64,000 nt of DNA from Bacteroidales bacterium (GTDB lineage Bacteria; Bacteroidota; Bacteroidia; Bacteroidales; Marinilabiliaceae). Below the pieces are notes generated by a model. That model ran no database searches, was not told where the DNA came from, and saw only the letters and a program-made list of their open reading frames with translations. A program made the translations under genes and the position numbers. The stretch is from NCBI GenBank assembly GCA_024401365.1, contig JAKSLE010000005.1, forward strand, positions 112,903 through 176,902, written 5' to 3'. Positions 53,158 through 62,061 of this stretch are shown here, one piece after another (position 1 is the stretch's first letter; the number at the start of each line of letters is the position of its first letter).

Positions 53158-53727
53158 ATGAAAAAAGTAGTATCTATCATAATTGCTTCTATCTGTATGG
53201 TGTTTACATTATCGTGCAGCAAGAACGCCAATACCGAGTATACGGTGGCATCTCTTCCTGACAGTATTGCCAATGCGCCATACATTGATGATGCTGCCTC
53301 GTGGTTAGACAGCACTATGACAGGGCAACATATACTCATCAACGCACGAGTATCGAGTGTGAGTGCCTGCCGTAAGTATTGTATTTTAACTGGAAGTTCC
53401 AAAAAAGTGACTATCAGATTAGATGCCAGTGGTAAAATCAATGGGTTTAACAAAGAATTGACAGGGTGTGAGGTTGTTGTTTCTGGGAAACTTCAAGAAA
53501 AGCGTTTCGGCGAGGCAGAATTAAGGTCGCACAAATCGGACCTCCTTAAAATGATTGAAACCTATATGTACACTGCGAAAAGTGACACTACTGGGGTTGA
53601 GAGGTACAGCAATCTTTTCTCGGAACTCAGAGAAATCAATGAGATGATAAAATGGATAGAAAGCAATAACTATTCACAATACTCCACATTATCAATAGAT
53701 TGCGAGGATTATGTTGTTCTAAACTAA
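53158..53727 (+). CDS. Small lipoprotein with OB-fold-like region
   Basis: The product is 189 residues from MKKVVSIII; the alternative longer frame overlaps the preceding gene and has no signal. A lipobox TLSC gives an acylated Cys near residue 17. Residues about 50-115 (GQHILINARVSSVSA through VTIRLD and EVVVSGKLQEKRFGEAEL) read like the five-stranded OB fold of several Bacteroidota lipoproteins. The C-terminal part is helical. It sits 10 bases after the DUF4857-like gene, so it may be a component of the same envelope system. Confidence 0.68.
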   Translation: MKKVVSIIIASICMVFTLSCSKNANTEYTVASLPDSIANAPYIDDAASWLDSTMTGQHILINARVSSVSACRKYCILTGSSKKVTIRLDASGKINGFNKELTGCEVVVSGKLQEKRFGEAELRSHKSDLLKMIETYMYTAKSDTTGVERYSNLFSELREINEMIKWIESNNYSQYSTLSIDCEDYVVLN

Positions 53728-53735
53728 CAACTGGT

Positions 53736-55244
53736 ATGGCTATTATAAACAATATCATAAATACATTCTCTGCGGGCAGACTTTCAAAGATTGCAGACTT
53801 TGCGCAAAACGGAGACACGATACAGAGAGAACAGTTAGAGAAAAATTTGTGCAAAGCAAAGAATACTGCATTTGGTCTTGAGCACTCATTCTCCTCTATC
53901 AAGACATACAAAGAGTATGCGGACAGAGTACCTGTTGTTGACTATGAGCATTTCTCTCCATTCATTGAGAGGATGATCAAAGGAGAAGATAATGTTGTAT
54001 GGCCAGGGCATACTCGCTGGTTTGCCAAATCGTCAGGCACGACAAATGCGAAAAGCAAATTCATACCTGTGACGAACGATGTACTTGACAAATGTCACTA
54101 TCAGGGAGGCAGGGATGTAATATATGTATACACGAAGCAGAACCCAGAATCGAAGATGTTCATGGGTAAGAGTCTTATTTTAGGAGGCAGCAAGAAGATA
54201 TCGGCAGTTAATTCACGAACAGTTGAAGGAGATCTTTCGGCCATTATGATCAGCAATACTCCTAAATGGCTCAACTTTTTCAAGACACCTTCGCCAGATA
54301 TTGCATTATTAGACAAGTGGGAAGAGAAGCTAGAGAAGATTACTGCTTATACTATGCATCAGAATGTGACCAGTCTGGCAGGCGTTCCAAGTTGGTTTTT
54401 AATACTTATCAAGCATATACTTCAAGTAGCGGGCAAGGAGAACCTTCATGAGATTTGGCCAAACTTAGAGCTATTTATCCATGGTGGCATCAACTTTACG
54501 CCATATCGCGAGCAATACAAGGCATTGGCGCCAAAGGGCATCAATTTTCTAGAAACATACAATGCAAGTGAGGGTTTCTTTGCGTTACAAGATGACCCAT
54601 CGCAAAATGGCATGTTACTTATGCTTGACTATGGAACATTTTACGAATTTGTTCCGATGTCGGAGATAGGCAACCCACATCCAAAATCATACACTATTGA
54701 AGACGTTGAGATGGGTGTAGACTATGCCCTAGTTATTTCGACAAATGGTGGACTGTGGAGGTATATGATAGGTGATACTGTAAGATTTGTATCACTAAAT
54801 CCGCATAGGATTATTATCTCTGGTCGCACGAAGCACTATATCAACGCCTTTGGAGAAGAGGTAATGATAGACAATGCAGAAAAGGCGCTACTAAAAGCGA
54901 CTCAAGCGACAGGCGCTGTGATACGCGATTACACTGCTGCACCTGTATTCATGGGGACAAAAAAACAAGGATGCCATGAATGGCTCATAGAATTTGAGAA
55001 AGATCCTTCGGACTTTGAGCTATTCAGAACCACACTTGACAAAGCACTGCAAGAAGTCAATTCCGACTACGAAGCCAAACGATATAAGGACATTACGCTA
55101 GGGGGGCCTATTTTGACAGTTGCTCGTCAAGGGCTATTCTACGATTGGATGTCGTCACGAGGCAAATTAGGAGGGCAGAACAAGGTGCCACGTCTATCAA
55201 ACAACAGAGAGTACATAGACCAGCTATTGACAATGAACAAGTAG
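53736..55244 (+). CDS. GH3-like acyl-adenylate/amido-synthetase family protein
   Basis: The protein is 502 residues from MAIINNIINTF. It shows GH3 auxin-responsive-promoter family motifs: the ATP-binding WFAKSSGTTNAKSKFIPVT near residue 97, YNASEGFFALQ near 283, and the second nucleotide motif WRYMIGDTVRF near 345 followed by SGRTKHYINAFGEEV near 365. Plant relatives conjugate amino acids to hormones. The bacterial enzymes adenylate unknown carboxylic acids. It is 8 bases after the lipoprotein gene and 2 before ogt. Confidence 0.88.
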   Translation: MAIINNIINTFSAGRLSKIADFAQNGDTIQREQLEKNLCKAKNTAFGLEHSFSSIKTYKEYADRVPVVDYEHFSPFIERMIKGEDNVVWPGHTRWFAKSSGTTNAKSKFIPVTNDVLDKCHYQGGRDVIYVYTKQNPESKMFMGKSLILGGSKKISAVNSRTVEGDLSAIMISNTPKWLNFFKTPSPDIALLDKWEEKLEKITAYTMHQNVTSLAGVPSWFLILIKHILQVAGKENLHEIWPNLELFIHGGINFTPYREQYKALAPKGINFLETYNASEGFFALQDDPSQNGMLLMLDYGTFYEFVPMSEIGNPHPKSYTIEDVEMGVDYALVISTNGGLWRYMIGDTVRFVSLNPHRIIISGRTKHYINAFGEEVMIDNAEKALLKATQATGAVIRDYTAAPVFMGTKKQGCHEWLIEFEKDPSDFELFRTTLDKALQEVNSDYEAKRYKDITLGGPILTVARQGLFYDWMSSRGKLGGQNKVPRLSNNREYIDQLLTMNK

Positions 55245-55246
55245 AT

Positions 55247-55798
55247 ATGGGGTATTCTCACCACATATACCCCTCGCCAGTAGGAGATATTTTACTATTG
55301 GCATCTGAAAAAGCTCTACTTGGTGCGTGGTTTGTTCATCAGCGTCATTTTGCAGAACAATACAATCTTTCTCTGTCAGTTGAGACTCAGGACAATACCA
55401 TTATTCAGCAAAGTAAAGAGTGGCTTGAAAAGTATTTTGATGGCAAAAGACCGCGGATGGGTATTCCATATATATTACCTGAATGTTCACAATTCAGACG
55501 ACAAGTATGGGAAGAATTACTAGCTATCCCATACGGAACCACTATATCGTACAAAGAACTAGGGATACGTGTATCTCAAAAACTTGGAATAGAGAAAATA
55601 TCCTACCAAGCCATTGGAACTGCTGTTGGTCACAATCCCATATCCATATTTATACCATGCCATAGAATAGTACCAGCAAGTGGAGGCATAGGACAATATG
55701 CGGCAGGGAGTGACATCAAAAAGCAACTATTAGATTTTGAAAATTGTTCGTCACTTTTCTCGTCATCCAACGTATACTTAAAAACATTGGACCGATAA
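55247..55798 (+). CDS. ogt: Methylated-DNA--protein-cysteine methyltransferase
   Basis: The protein is 183 residues from MGYSHHIYPSPVGDIL. It repairs O6-alkylguanine by transferring the alkyl group to its own Cys in the PCHRIV motif near residue 143. The Arg finger region (RQVWEELLAIPYGTTISYKELG near 86) and the helix-turn-helix around YQAIGTAVGHNPI are present. An in-frame extension upstream overlaps the GH3 gene and is rejected. Confidence 0.93.
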   Translation: MGYSHHIYPSPVGDILLLASEKALLGAWFVHQRHFAEQYNLSLSVETQDNTIIQQSKEWLEKYFDGKRPRMGIPYILPECSQFRRQVWEELLAIPYGTTISYKELGIRVSQKLGIEKISYQAIGTAVGHNPISIFIPCHRIVPASGGIGQYAAGSDIKKQLLDFENCSSLFSSSNVYLKTLDR

Positions 55799-55812
55799 AC
55801 CTTTTTGACACG

Positions 55813-55820
55813 GTATCTTT
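55813..55820 (+). promoter_or_regulatory. -7 element of the histidine-kinase-like gene
   Basis: TATCTTTG lies 15 bases after the ogt stop. It supports an ATG at 55853 rather than the upstream in-frame one at 55805. Confidence 0.6.
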
Positions 55821-55852
55821 GTTTATTTTCAACACTAAAATGTGTACGCGAG

Positions 55853-57181
55853 ATGAGTATTTTTACGAAAATATCCAACCTATGGAATAAGAACAAGACA
55901 CAACGCCGTGATGTCTTGAGTGCTGCTACTGACATGCCGACATTTGTCCGTGAAAACCATGCCACGGTAAAAAAGTTGTTATGTTCGTACGGATATAATG
56001 ATATGCAAAGGAGATTGACCGAGTTAGCAGACATGGTTGGATGCCCTATGCTTCTCCTCTGTAGCAAACAAAGAGCCATAGGATCATTTTCGGTCATTGA
56101 GTGTAGCGATTCTCAGCATGACATAAAAGGCAAAGTGTTTCAGTGGCAGCATGTTCAGGTAGCCGCTTCGAGCAATGCGTCACAAATAATCTCAGAATTA
56201 CCATTCCCAAAGATTGGTGCCAACGCCTATATATCTGTTCCTATCAAGAACAAGCGAAATATGGTCACAGGCATTATTTTAGGATTATATGTGCGAGATA
56301 TTACTAATGTTGATGACTGTACGAGACTTCTCCACCTTGTAGCACCTACATTTGAAAGTGAGATACAAGTTGAGCAGATGAGATTGGAGCATCAGCAATA
56401 CGAGACACGTATAGCATCGCTCAACCAAAACCTTGAAATTATGCAATCGGACCTCAACAGGGAGAGAGAAAAATCTGTTGAGAGTTCAGAATTGAAGCGT
56501 CTGTTCCTTACAAACCTTAGTCAGGAAATCAGGACACCTATGAATGCTGTAGTTGGTTTTATTGACTTGCTAGGCATGACAGATGACCCTGAAGAGACAA
56601 AGCACTTCATAGAGATAATCAAGCAGAACAGTCTTTTGACGTTGAAAGTAATTGATAGTCTTGTTGAGATTTCAAAGTTACAATCGTCATATCTGCAGAA
56701 ATCGGCTGTACCATCATCACTCAACCAGTTGATAAACGATACCATATCCCCATACGTTAAGCGTTTGAGGCAAAATGGCAACGGGGTTAAGGTTGAGTCG
56801 AAATATGCTTTGGAAACTCCGAATGATACTATATGGAATTCGGATGAGATTATCAAAAAAGTTCTAGAATTGATATTGGACAACTCGTGCGAGTTCACAA
56901 CTGAAGGAACAATTTCGATACGATATGATATAGATCACAAAGAGGCTCGTTTTGAAGTACGAGACACTGGACCAAGAATTCAGCCAGGAGAAGAGCACAA
57001 CATATTCAATATTTCGGCAAGTGCAGACACTCCGACGGAATCTGGATCAGTTTCGCGTGTAAATTCGAACCTATCTCTTGCTCGCAAATATATAGAGCTA
57101 GCAGGTGGCCGCATCTGGGTAGACACCAACTACGCAGAAGGCGCTTGTTTCTATTTCACAATACCTACAGAAAAACTTTAG
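55853..57181 (+). CDS. Histidine-kinase-like sensor protein lacking the phospho-acceptor histidine
   Basis: The product is 442 residues, soluble, with no membrane segment. The first 180 residues read like a GAF-type sensor domain, followed by a coiled coil (about 185-220). The dimerisation box is LFLTNLSQEIRTPMNAVVGF near residue 220, where the invariant His of SHEIRTP is Gln (codon CAG). The HATPase domain is also reduced. The N box is VLELILDNSCEF, the G1 box DTGPRI, and the glycines of the G2 loop are missing (VNSNLSLARKYIELAGGRI). It therefore probably cannot autophosphorylate and may act as a sensor or scaffold. glgB follows 4 bases later; no response regulator is adjacent. Confidence 0.85.
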   Translation: MSIFTKISNLWNKNKTQRRDVLSAATDMPTFVRENHATVKKLLCSYGYNDMQRRLTELADMVGCPMLLLCSKQRAIGSFSVIECSDSQHDIKGKVFQWQHVQVAASSNASQIISELPFPKIGANAYISVPIKNKRNMVTGIILGLYVRDITNVDDCTRLLHLVAPTFESEIQVEQMRLEHQQYETRIASLNQNLEIMQSDLNREREKSVESSELKRLFLTNLSQEIRTPMNAVVGFIDLLGMTDDPEETKHFIEIIKQNSLLTLKVIDSLVEISKLQSSYLQKSAVPSSLNQLINDTISPYVKRLRQNGNGVKVESKYALETPNDTIWNSDEIIKKVLELILDNSCEFTTEGTISIRYDIDHKEARFEVRDTGPRIQPGEEHNIFNISASADTPTESGSVSRVNSNLSLARKYIELAGGRIWVDTNYAEGACFYFTIPTEKL

Positions 57182-57185
57182 TAAT

Positions 57186-59180
57186 ATGGCACTTCAGATT
57201 TATCAGACAGACACTTGGTTGCAACCATATGCAAAAACTATTGATTGGCGACATAACAGAGCCATAAACCGCATTGAAGACCTCAAAGGCGAGTGTGGTG
57301 GGCTATCTAACTATGCAGATGCGTATAAATATTACGGCTTACATAAAGTTGGCGAAGAATGGGTATTAAGAGAATATGCTCCAAATGCCACCTCGATATG
57401 TATAGTAGGAGACTTCAATGGTTGGAAGCAAGACAAGGCCTATGAGATGCTCAGGCTGACTGATGGCAATTGGGAGTTGAGATTCCCCAAAAACAGCATA
57501 AAGCATGGAGATAAATTCAAGATGCTTGTCAAGTGGAATGGCGGGGAAGGAGAACGTCTACCTGCGTACATCAACAGAGTTGTTCAGAATGAAAACACAA
57601 AAGTTTTTGATGCGCAGGCATGGGAAGGAGGAAAATTCAAGTGGACAGACGCTAAGTTCAAAGTACCAACTGAGCCCAAATTGATCTACGAGGCACATAT
57701 AGGCATGAGTGGAGAGAAGGAGGGGGTTGCTACGTATGAAGACTTCCGCCAGAATGTCTTACCACACGTTGTTGATATGGGGTATAATGTGCTTCAGCTT
57801 ATGGCTATTCAGGAGCATCCATATTATGGTTCATTTGGCTACCATGTATCCAATTTCTTTGCTGCATCATCAAGATTTGGCACACCAGAAGAGCTAAAGA
57901 AACTTATAAATGAGGCACACAGCCATGGTATAGCAGTAATTATGGACATTGTTCATTCTCATGCTGTAAAAAATGAGAATGAAGGGTTATCAAAACTAGA
58001 TGGCTCTACAGACCTATATTTTCACTATGGAGACAAGGGCAACCATCCGGCTTGGGATAGCAGATGCTTCAATTATGGCAAACCAGAAGTTCAGCGATTC
58101 TTACTATCAAACTGCAAATATTGGCTTGAAGAGTACCACTTTGATGGGTTCAGGTTTGATGGTGTAACTTCGATGCTATATTTCAACCATGGCTTAGGTC
58201 AGGATTTCACGTGTTATCAAGATTATTTTGCATGTAACGAAGATGACGATGCTATATTGTATCTTATGCTTGCAAATGAATTGATACATGAGGTCAGACC
58301 AGATGCTATTACCATTGCAGAAGAGATGTCGGGCTTTCCTGGAATAGCTGGAAAGTTTGAATGTGGAGGTATTGGATTTGACTATAGGCTTTCGATGGGA
58401 GTTCCAGACTACTGGATTAAGCTCATCAAAGAGACCCCTGACGAAAAATGGCCTGTAGGCAAGATTTTCTATGAGTTACAGCAACACAGGCCAGAAGAGC
58501 AGACTATAAACTATGCTGAGAGTCATGATCAGGCATTGGTAGGAGACAAGACCATTATTTTCCGACTCATTGACAAAGACATGTATACAGACATGAGTGT
58601 TGATAGTCAGAATATGGCTGTAGACCGAGGCATAGCACTACATAAGATGATAAGGCTAGTGACTCTATTCACGGCTTCTGGAGGATATCTGACATTTATG
58701 GGAAATGAATTCGGTCACCCTGAGTGGATAGATTTTCCACGAGAAGGCAATGATTGGAGTTACAAATATGCCAGAAGACAGTGGAGCCTTGCTCATGCTT
58801 ATTATTTGAAATATCACTACCTTCTTGACTTTGAGAAGGCGATGATAGAGCTATTCAAGGAGACACCTGTGCCATCATATCCATATAGATATTACGACTA
58901 TGATGAATCGCAAGTTCTTGCATTCGGTCGTGGTGACTATTTGACAGTTTTCAATTTCAGTCCTACTAATTCGTACACTGATTATGTTATTCCTGCTCCT
59001 AAAGGCAGATATAGCATCGTTATGTCTACTGACGAAGGCCGTTTTGGCGGTTTTGATCGAAACGACATGTTCTTTGTGTACTATACAGAGCCACGCGACG
59101 GCCAGGATATACTTCACCTATACCTTCCTTCGCGTTCAGCCATTGTATTGAAGCGACGTGAGATTGTTCGTATCCGATAA
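57186..59180 (+). CDS. glgB: 1,4-alpha-glucan branching enzyme
   Basis: This 664-residue GH13 enzyme makes alpha-1,6 branches in glycogen. An N-terminal CBM48 (about 50-140, with ICIVGDFNGWKQD) precedes the GH13 barrel. The barrel has VIMDIVHSHA near 250, the nucleophile Asp in FDGFRFDGVTSM near 320, the acid/base Glu in TIAEEMSG near 378 and NYAESHDQALVGDK near 440. The all-beta C-terminal domain ends near 660. It belongs to the eukaryote-like GH13_8 group often found in Bacteroidota. Other glycogen genes are not next to it. Confidence 0.95.
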   Translation: MALQIYQTDTWLQPYAKTIDWRHNRAINRIEDLKGECGGLSNYADAYKYYGLHKVGEEWVLREYAPNATSICIVGDFNGWKQDKAYEMLRLTDGNWELRFPKNSIKHGDKFKMLVKWNGGEGERLPAYINRVVQNENTKVFDAQAWEGGKFKWTDAKFKVPTEPKLIYEAHIGMSGEKEGVATYEDFRQNVLPHVVDMGYNVLQLMAIQEHPYYGSFGYHVSNFFAASSRFGTPEELKKLINEAHSHGIAVIMDIVHSHAVKNENEGLSKLDGSTDLYFHYGDKGNHPAWDSRCFNYGKPEVQRFLLSNCKYWLEEYHFDGFRFDGVTSMLYFNHGLGQDFTCYQDYFACNEDDDAILYLMLANELIHEVRPDAITIAEEMSGFPGIAGKFECGGIGFDYRLSMGVPDYWIKLIKETPDEKWPVGKIFYELQQHRPEEQTINYAESHDQALVGDKTIIFRLIDKDMYTDMSVDSQNMAVDRGIALHKMIRLVTLFTASGGYLTFMGNEFGHPEWIDFPREGNDWSYKYARRQWSLAHAYYLKYHYLLDFEKAMIELFKETPVPSYPYRYYDYDESQVLAFGRGDYLTVFNFSPTNSYTDYVIPAPKGRYSIVMSTDEGRFGGFDRNDMFFVYYTEPRDGQDILHLYLPSRSAIVLKRREIVRIR

Positions 59181-59913
59181 GTTTGGACTATACATTATCC
59201 TGTTTCTCTTGGCTATTCAAGTCAAGGGACAGGTTTTTGTGCCCAATTATGAGACACAACGAGCTTTTGCCTGTATTATACTTGACAATAACACGTCGCA
59301 ACCTCTAGAAAAAGCGACACTACGCATAGGCAGGTATGGTTGGAGTGCTGACGAAGCGGGGCGAGTTGAGGCATTAGCATCCATTGGAGACACCATAATG
59401 TTTACCCACGTTGGATACAATCCTGTTATTTTAGCGGTATCTGACACTCTATTTTCTCAAAATATTGTAGCTGTTTCCCTTTCGCCTGACACAATATCTT
59501 TATCGGAAATTGTTGTTTACCCCAGACGTCTATTTTTAAAAGAAGAAGCTGCGAGATACAGTTCAAAAAAGGGGGCTGGTGATGTTTTGGCAAAGCAAGT
59601 TTTCGCATCCAGCACATATGAGGCATTATCGGCACCCAGTAGCTTTGATAATTGGAGTGCTGTTGACAATCAGAAGAATACCCTCAATAAATATAACAGA
59701 CAGATAGAGTATAAGGGGATGATTCCGCCCGAGCAAATGATAGGGGTATCAAATATTGTTATGCGGGCCATAGCAGCACTGATAAAAAAAATATCGGACA
59801 GGCCCTATAGGAATAGTGCTGTCAGACCCTTATCAGCAGAAGAGCTAAATCAGGTACTAATGGAGTACAATAATAATACTGAAGGGCCGGACGAGATTAT
59901 TTCGCAGGAATAA
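59158..59913 (+). CDS. Exported carboxypeptidase-regulatory-like domain protein
   Basis: The product is 251 residues. The start is a GTG overlapping the last 23 bases of glgB, giving a signal peptide with cleavage near VKGQ (residue 25). Residues about 38-115 form the carboxypeptidase-regulatory/plug-associated beta sandwich (ACIILDNNTSQPLEKA, FTHVGYNPVIL, and SLSEIVVYP, the usual exit sequence). The remaining 130 residues are helical and unlike a TonB barrel. Its role is unknown; it may be a remodelled receptor N-terminus. The 3' end overlaps the convergent gldA stop by 17 bases. Confidence 0.75.
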   Translation: MRLFVSDKFGLYIILFLLAIQVKGQVFVPNYETQRAFACIILDNNTSQPLEKATLRIGRYGWSADEAGRVEALASIGDTIMFTHVGYNPVILAVSDTLFSQNIVAVSLSPDTISLSEIVVYPRRLFLKEEAARYSSKKGAGDVLAKQVFASSTYEALSAPSSFDNWSAVDNQKNTLNKYNRQIEYKGMIPPEQMIGVSNIVMRAIAALIKKISDRPYRNSAVRPLSAEELNQVLMEYNNNTEGPDEIISQE

Positions 59914-60817
59914 GGCGATGGAACAGATCTTCCATGCTATTTACTACCCTATTCAAAGTAACCATTGTAAGGTTGTTCTCAACCGCGTATCTAAATAACA
60001 TAGGTCTAATATCATCATACCCCTCTGCCGGGTACACTTCAAAGCCATTCTCCTTAGGCAGGATATGATCAACAAAAGCCATATCGTTCAGGGAAGAGAT
60101 ATCAACGTTATTATCCTCGAATGCTATTTCTATCACCTGCTTTCCTCCAACCATTCTAGATATTTCAGCTGGTGTTCCCTCTGCCCTTATCTTTCCATGA
60201 TCTATAAGGACTATACGGTCGCATATTGCCTCAACCTCCTGCATGATGTGGGTTGACAAAATGACGCTATGTTCACGGCCCAAATCCTTTATTAGGGTAC
60301 GTATATCAACAATCTGATTAGGGTCAAGACCCGTTGTAGGTTCATCAAGAATAATAACCTTAGGCTTACCTATGATGGCCTGGGCTATACCTACACGCTG
60401 TCGGTATCCCTTTGATAGAGCACCTATTTTCTTATGGCACTCAGGACCAAGGCCTGTACGTTCGATAACAGATTCTACTTCGCGTTTCAGATCCTTGCCA
60501 TCTATGTAGTATAGTTTACCTACCATCTCGAGGTACTCTCGCACATACATCTCAAGGTATAGTGGGTTATGCTCGGGAAGGTATCCTATTAGTTTTCGTA
60601 CCTCAGTATTATCGGGAGTTATTTTCTGTCCGCATATAGTCACCTCACCTACATCAGCTATGAGATAGCCTGTAGCAATTTTCATCATTGTCGACTTTCC
60701 GGCGCCATTAGGACCTAAAAATCCCACTACCTCGCCCTCAGAAACCTTAAAAGAAACGAGATCCAAGGCTTTTTGTGTTCCAAATGTCTTTGTGACAGAA
60801 TCGATTATTACTGACAT
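59897..60817 (-). CDS. gldA: Gliding-motility-type ABC transporter ATP-binding protein GldA
   Basis: The protein is 306 residues from MSVIIDSVTKTFG. It has Walker A GFLGPNGAGKSTMMK near residue 32, signature LSKGYRQRVGIAQA near 133, Walker B VIILDEPTTGLDPNQI near 155 and STHIMQEVEAICDRI for the H loop. The sequence order and C-terminal regulatory part (EVYPAEGYDDIRPMLFRYAV) match the GldA group. In gliding bacteria this works with GldF and GldG; here no permease gene is adjacent, so the role beyond ABC-2 export is uncertain. tRNA-Asn is upstream. Confidence 0.88.
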   Translation of the reverse strand: MSVIIDSVTKTFGTQKALDLVSFKVSEGEVVGFLGPNGAGKSTMMKIATGYLIADVGEVTICGQKITPDNTEVRKLIGYLPEHNPLYLEMYVREYLEMVGKLYYIDGKDLKREVESVIERTGLGPECHKKIGALSKGYRQRVGIAQAIIGKPKVIILDEPTTGLDPNQIVDIRTLIKDLGREHSVILSTHIMQEVEAICDRIVLIDHGKIRAEGTPAEISRMVGGKQVIEIAFEDNNVDISSLNDMAFVDHILPKENGFEVYPAEGYDDIRPMLFRYAVENNLTMVTLNRVVNSMEDLFHRLIPAK

Positions 60818-60879
60818 ACGCGCTGAGATATAAACAAAAAGCGCAATAGGAAAACCTATCACGCTCTACTAAAACACCG

Positions 60880-60953
60880 CTCTCCAAGTAGGACTTGAAC
60901 CTACGACCCCCTGATTAACAGTCAGGTGCTCTAACCAACTGAGCTATTAGAGA
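60880..60953 (-). tRNA. tRNA-Asn (anticodon GTT)
   Basis: The minus strand forms a 74-base cloverleaf. The acceptor is TCTCTAA/TTGGAGA (one T-G pair), the D arm GCTC/GAGC, the anticodon stem CCTGA/TCAGG with loop CTGTTAA (anticodon GTT), and the T arm GTAGG-TTCAAGT-CCTAC. The discriminator is G; CCA is not encoded. Confidence 0.97.
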
Positions 60954-61038
60954 ATGACCTTTTTGCAAACGAAACTTAAAACATATGTTTCGGTCTCAAT
61001 TGCGTATGCAAAGTTACGACGTTTTCAGAAAAATCCAA

Positions 61039-61046
61039 TACCTTTG
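61039..61046 (+). promoter_or_regulatory. -7 element of the PfkB kinase gene
   Basis: TACCTTTG lies 31 bases before the ATG at 61078 and downstream of the alternative ATG at 60985, so it favours the shorter protein. Confidence 0.65.
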
Positions 61047-61077
61047 CAGAAAAATATTCAAGATTTTTTCATTGACT

Positions 61078-62061
61078 ATGCAAGCAAAAGTATTGGGACT
61101 TGGTAATGCGCTGGTAGACATTCTAGTACGTATTCCTTCAGACGAATTCCTTGAGCAGTTTGAAATGCCTCGAGGTTCGATGCAATTGGTAGAAGCTAGC
61201 ACTTCTGCACAGATTTATGAGCAAATTCAGTCATTGAACCCCTCTGTGGTTTCGGGAGGTTCTGCTGCCAATACTATATATGGTCTTGCGAATCTTGGTA
61301 TTCCTACGGGTATGATAGGTAAGATAGGTCAAGATGATGATCTTGGTCGTTCATTCCTAGCAGACCTCAAATTATCTGGCGTTGAGCCACACCTTCTCAC
61401 ATCAGAGACTACAACATCGGGCAACTGTATTTCGCTTATCAGTCCAGATTCTGAGCGTACTATGGCGACCTATCTTGGTGCTGCGATTGAATTATCAGCA
61501 GATGAGATAGATGTTAGATTGTTTGACAATTACACACATTTCTATGTAGAGGGCTATATGGTTCAAAATGCTCAGCTCATTGAGAAAGCGATGAAACTAG
61601 CACATGAACGTGGACTATGTGTTTGTCTTGACCTCGCAAGCTACAATGTTGTTGAGGACAATATTGATTTTCTCAAGAGATTGATGATGCACTATGTAGA
61701 TATTGTATTTGCCAACGAAGAAGAGGCTACAGCATTTACAGGCAAGGAAGATGTAGAGGCGCTCAATGAGATAGGTGAGTTGGTTGACATAGCCATTGTT
61801 AAACTTGGTCGCAGAGGCAGTGTTGTAAAGATTCACGACAAAGTTGAGCGAGTTGGCATTATCAAGGCAAACAGTATTGACACTACAGGAGCTGGTGACC
61901 TTTATGCATCGGGATTTCTTTATGCATTGATCAACGGATACTCTCCAAAACAGTGTGCTGAAGCAGGTGCTATACTCTCGGGCAATGTTATCGAGGTTAT
62001 GGGAACCAAGATGGACACACAGCGATGGAACCGCATACGTCAAGACCTTAAGAAGCTATGA
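61078..62061 (+). CDS. PfkB family carbohydrate kinase (adenosine kinase-like)
   Basis: The protein is 327 residues from MQAKVLGLGNALVDIL. Ribokinase-fold signatures are VSGGSAANTIYGLANLG near residue 58, GKIGQDDDLG near 80, FANEEEATAF near 218, and the catalytic anion-hole loop DTTGAGDLYASGFLYAL near 265. Bacteroidota relatives are usually annotated as adenosine kinase. The sugar or nucleoside substrate is not certain. Its stop overlaps the start of the helicase gene as ATGA. Confidence 0.92.
   Translation: MQAKVLGLGNALVDILVRIPSDEFLEQFEMPRGSMQLVEASTSAQIYEQIQSLNPSVVSGGSAANTIYGLANLGIPTGMIGKIGQDDDLGRSFLADLKLSGVEPHLLTSETTTSGNCISLISPDSERTMATYLGAAIELSADEIDVRLFDNYTHFYVEGYMVQNAQLIEKAMKLAHERGLCVCLDLASYNVVEDNIDFLKRLMMHYVDIVFANEEEATAFTGKEDVEALNEIGELVDIAIVKLGRRGSVVKIHDKVERVGIIKANSIDTTGAGDLYASGFLYALINGYSPKQCAEAGAILSGNVIEVMGTKMDTQRWNRIRQDLKKL

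Noticed and set aside
59897-60817. gldA as evidence that the organism glides
   Set aside because: GldF and GldG are not adjacent and GldA-like ATPases occur in non-gliding Bacteroidales; the type IX genes alone do not prove motility.
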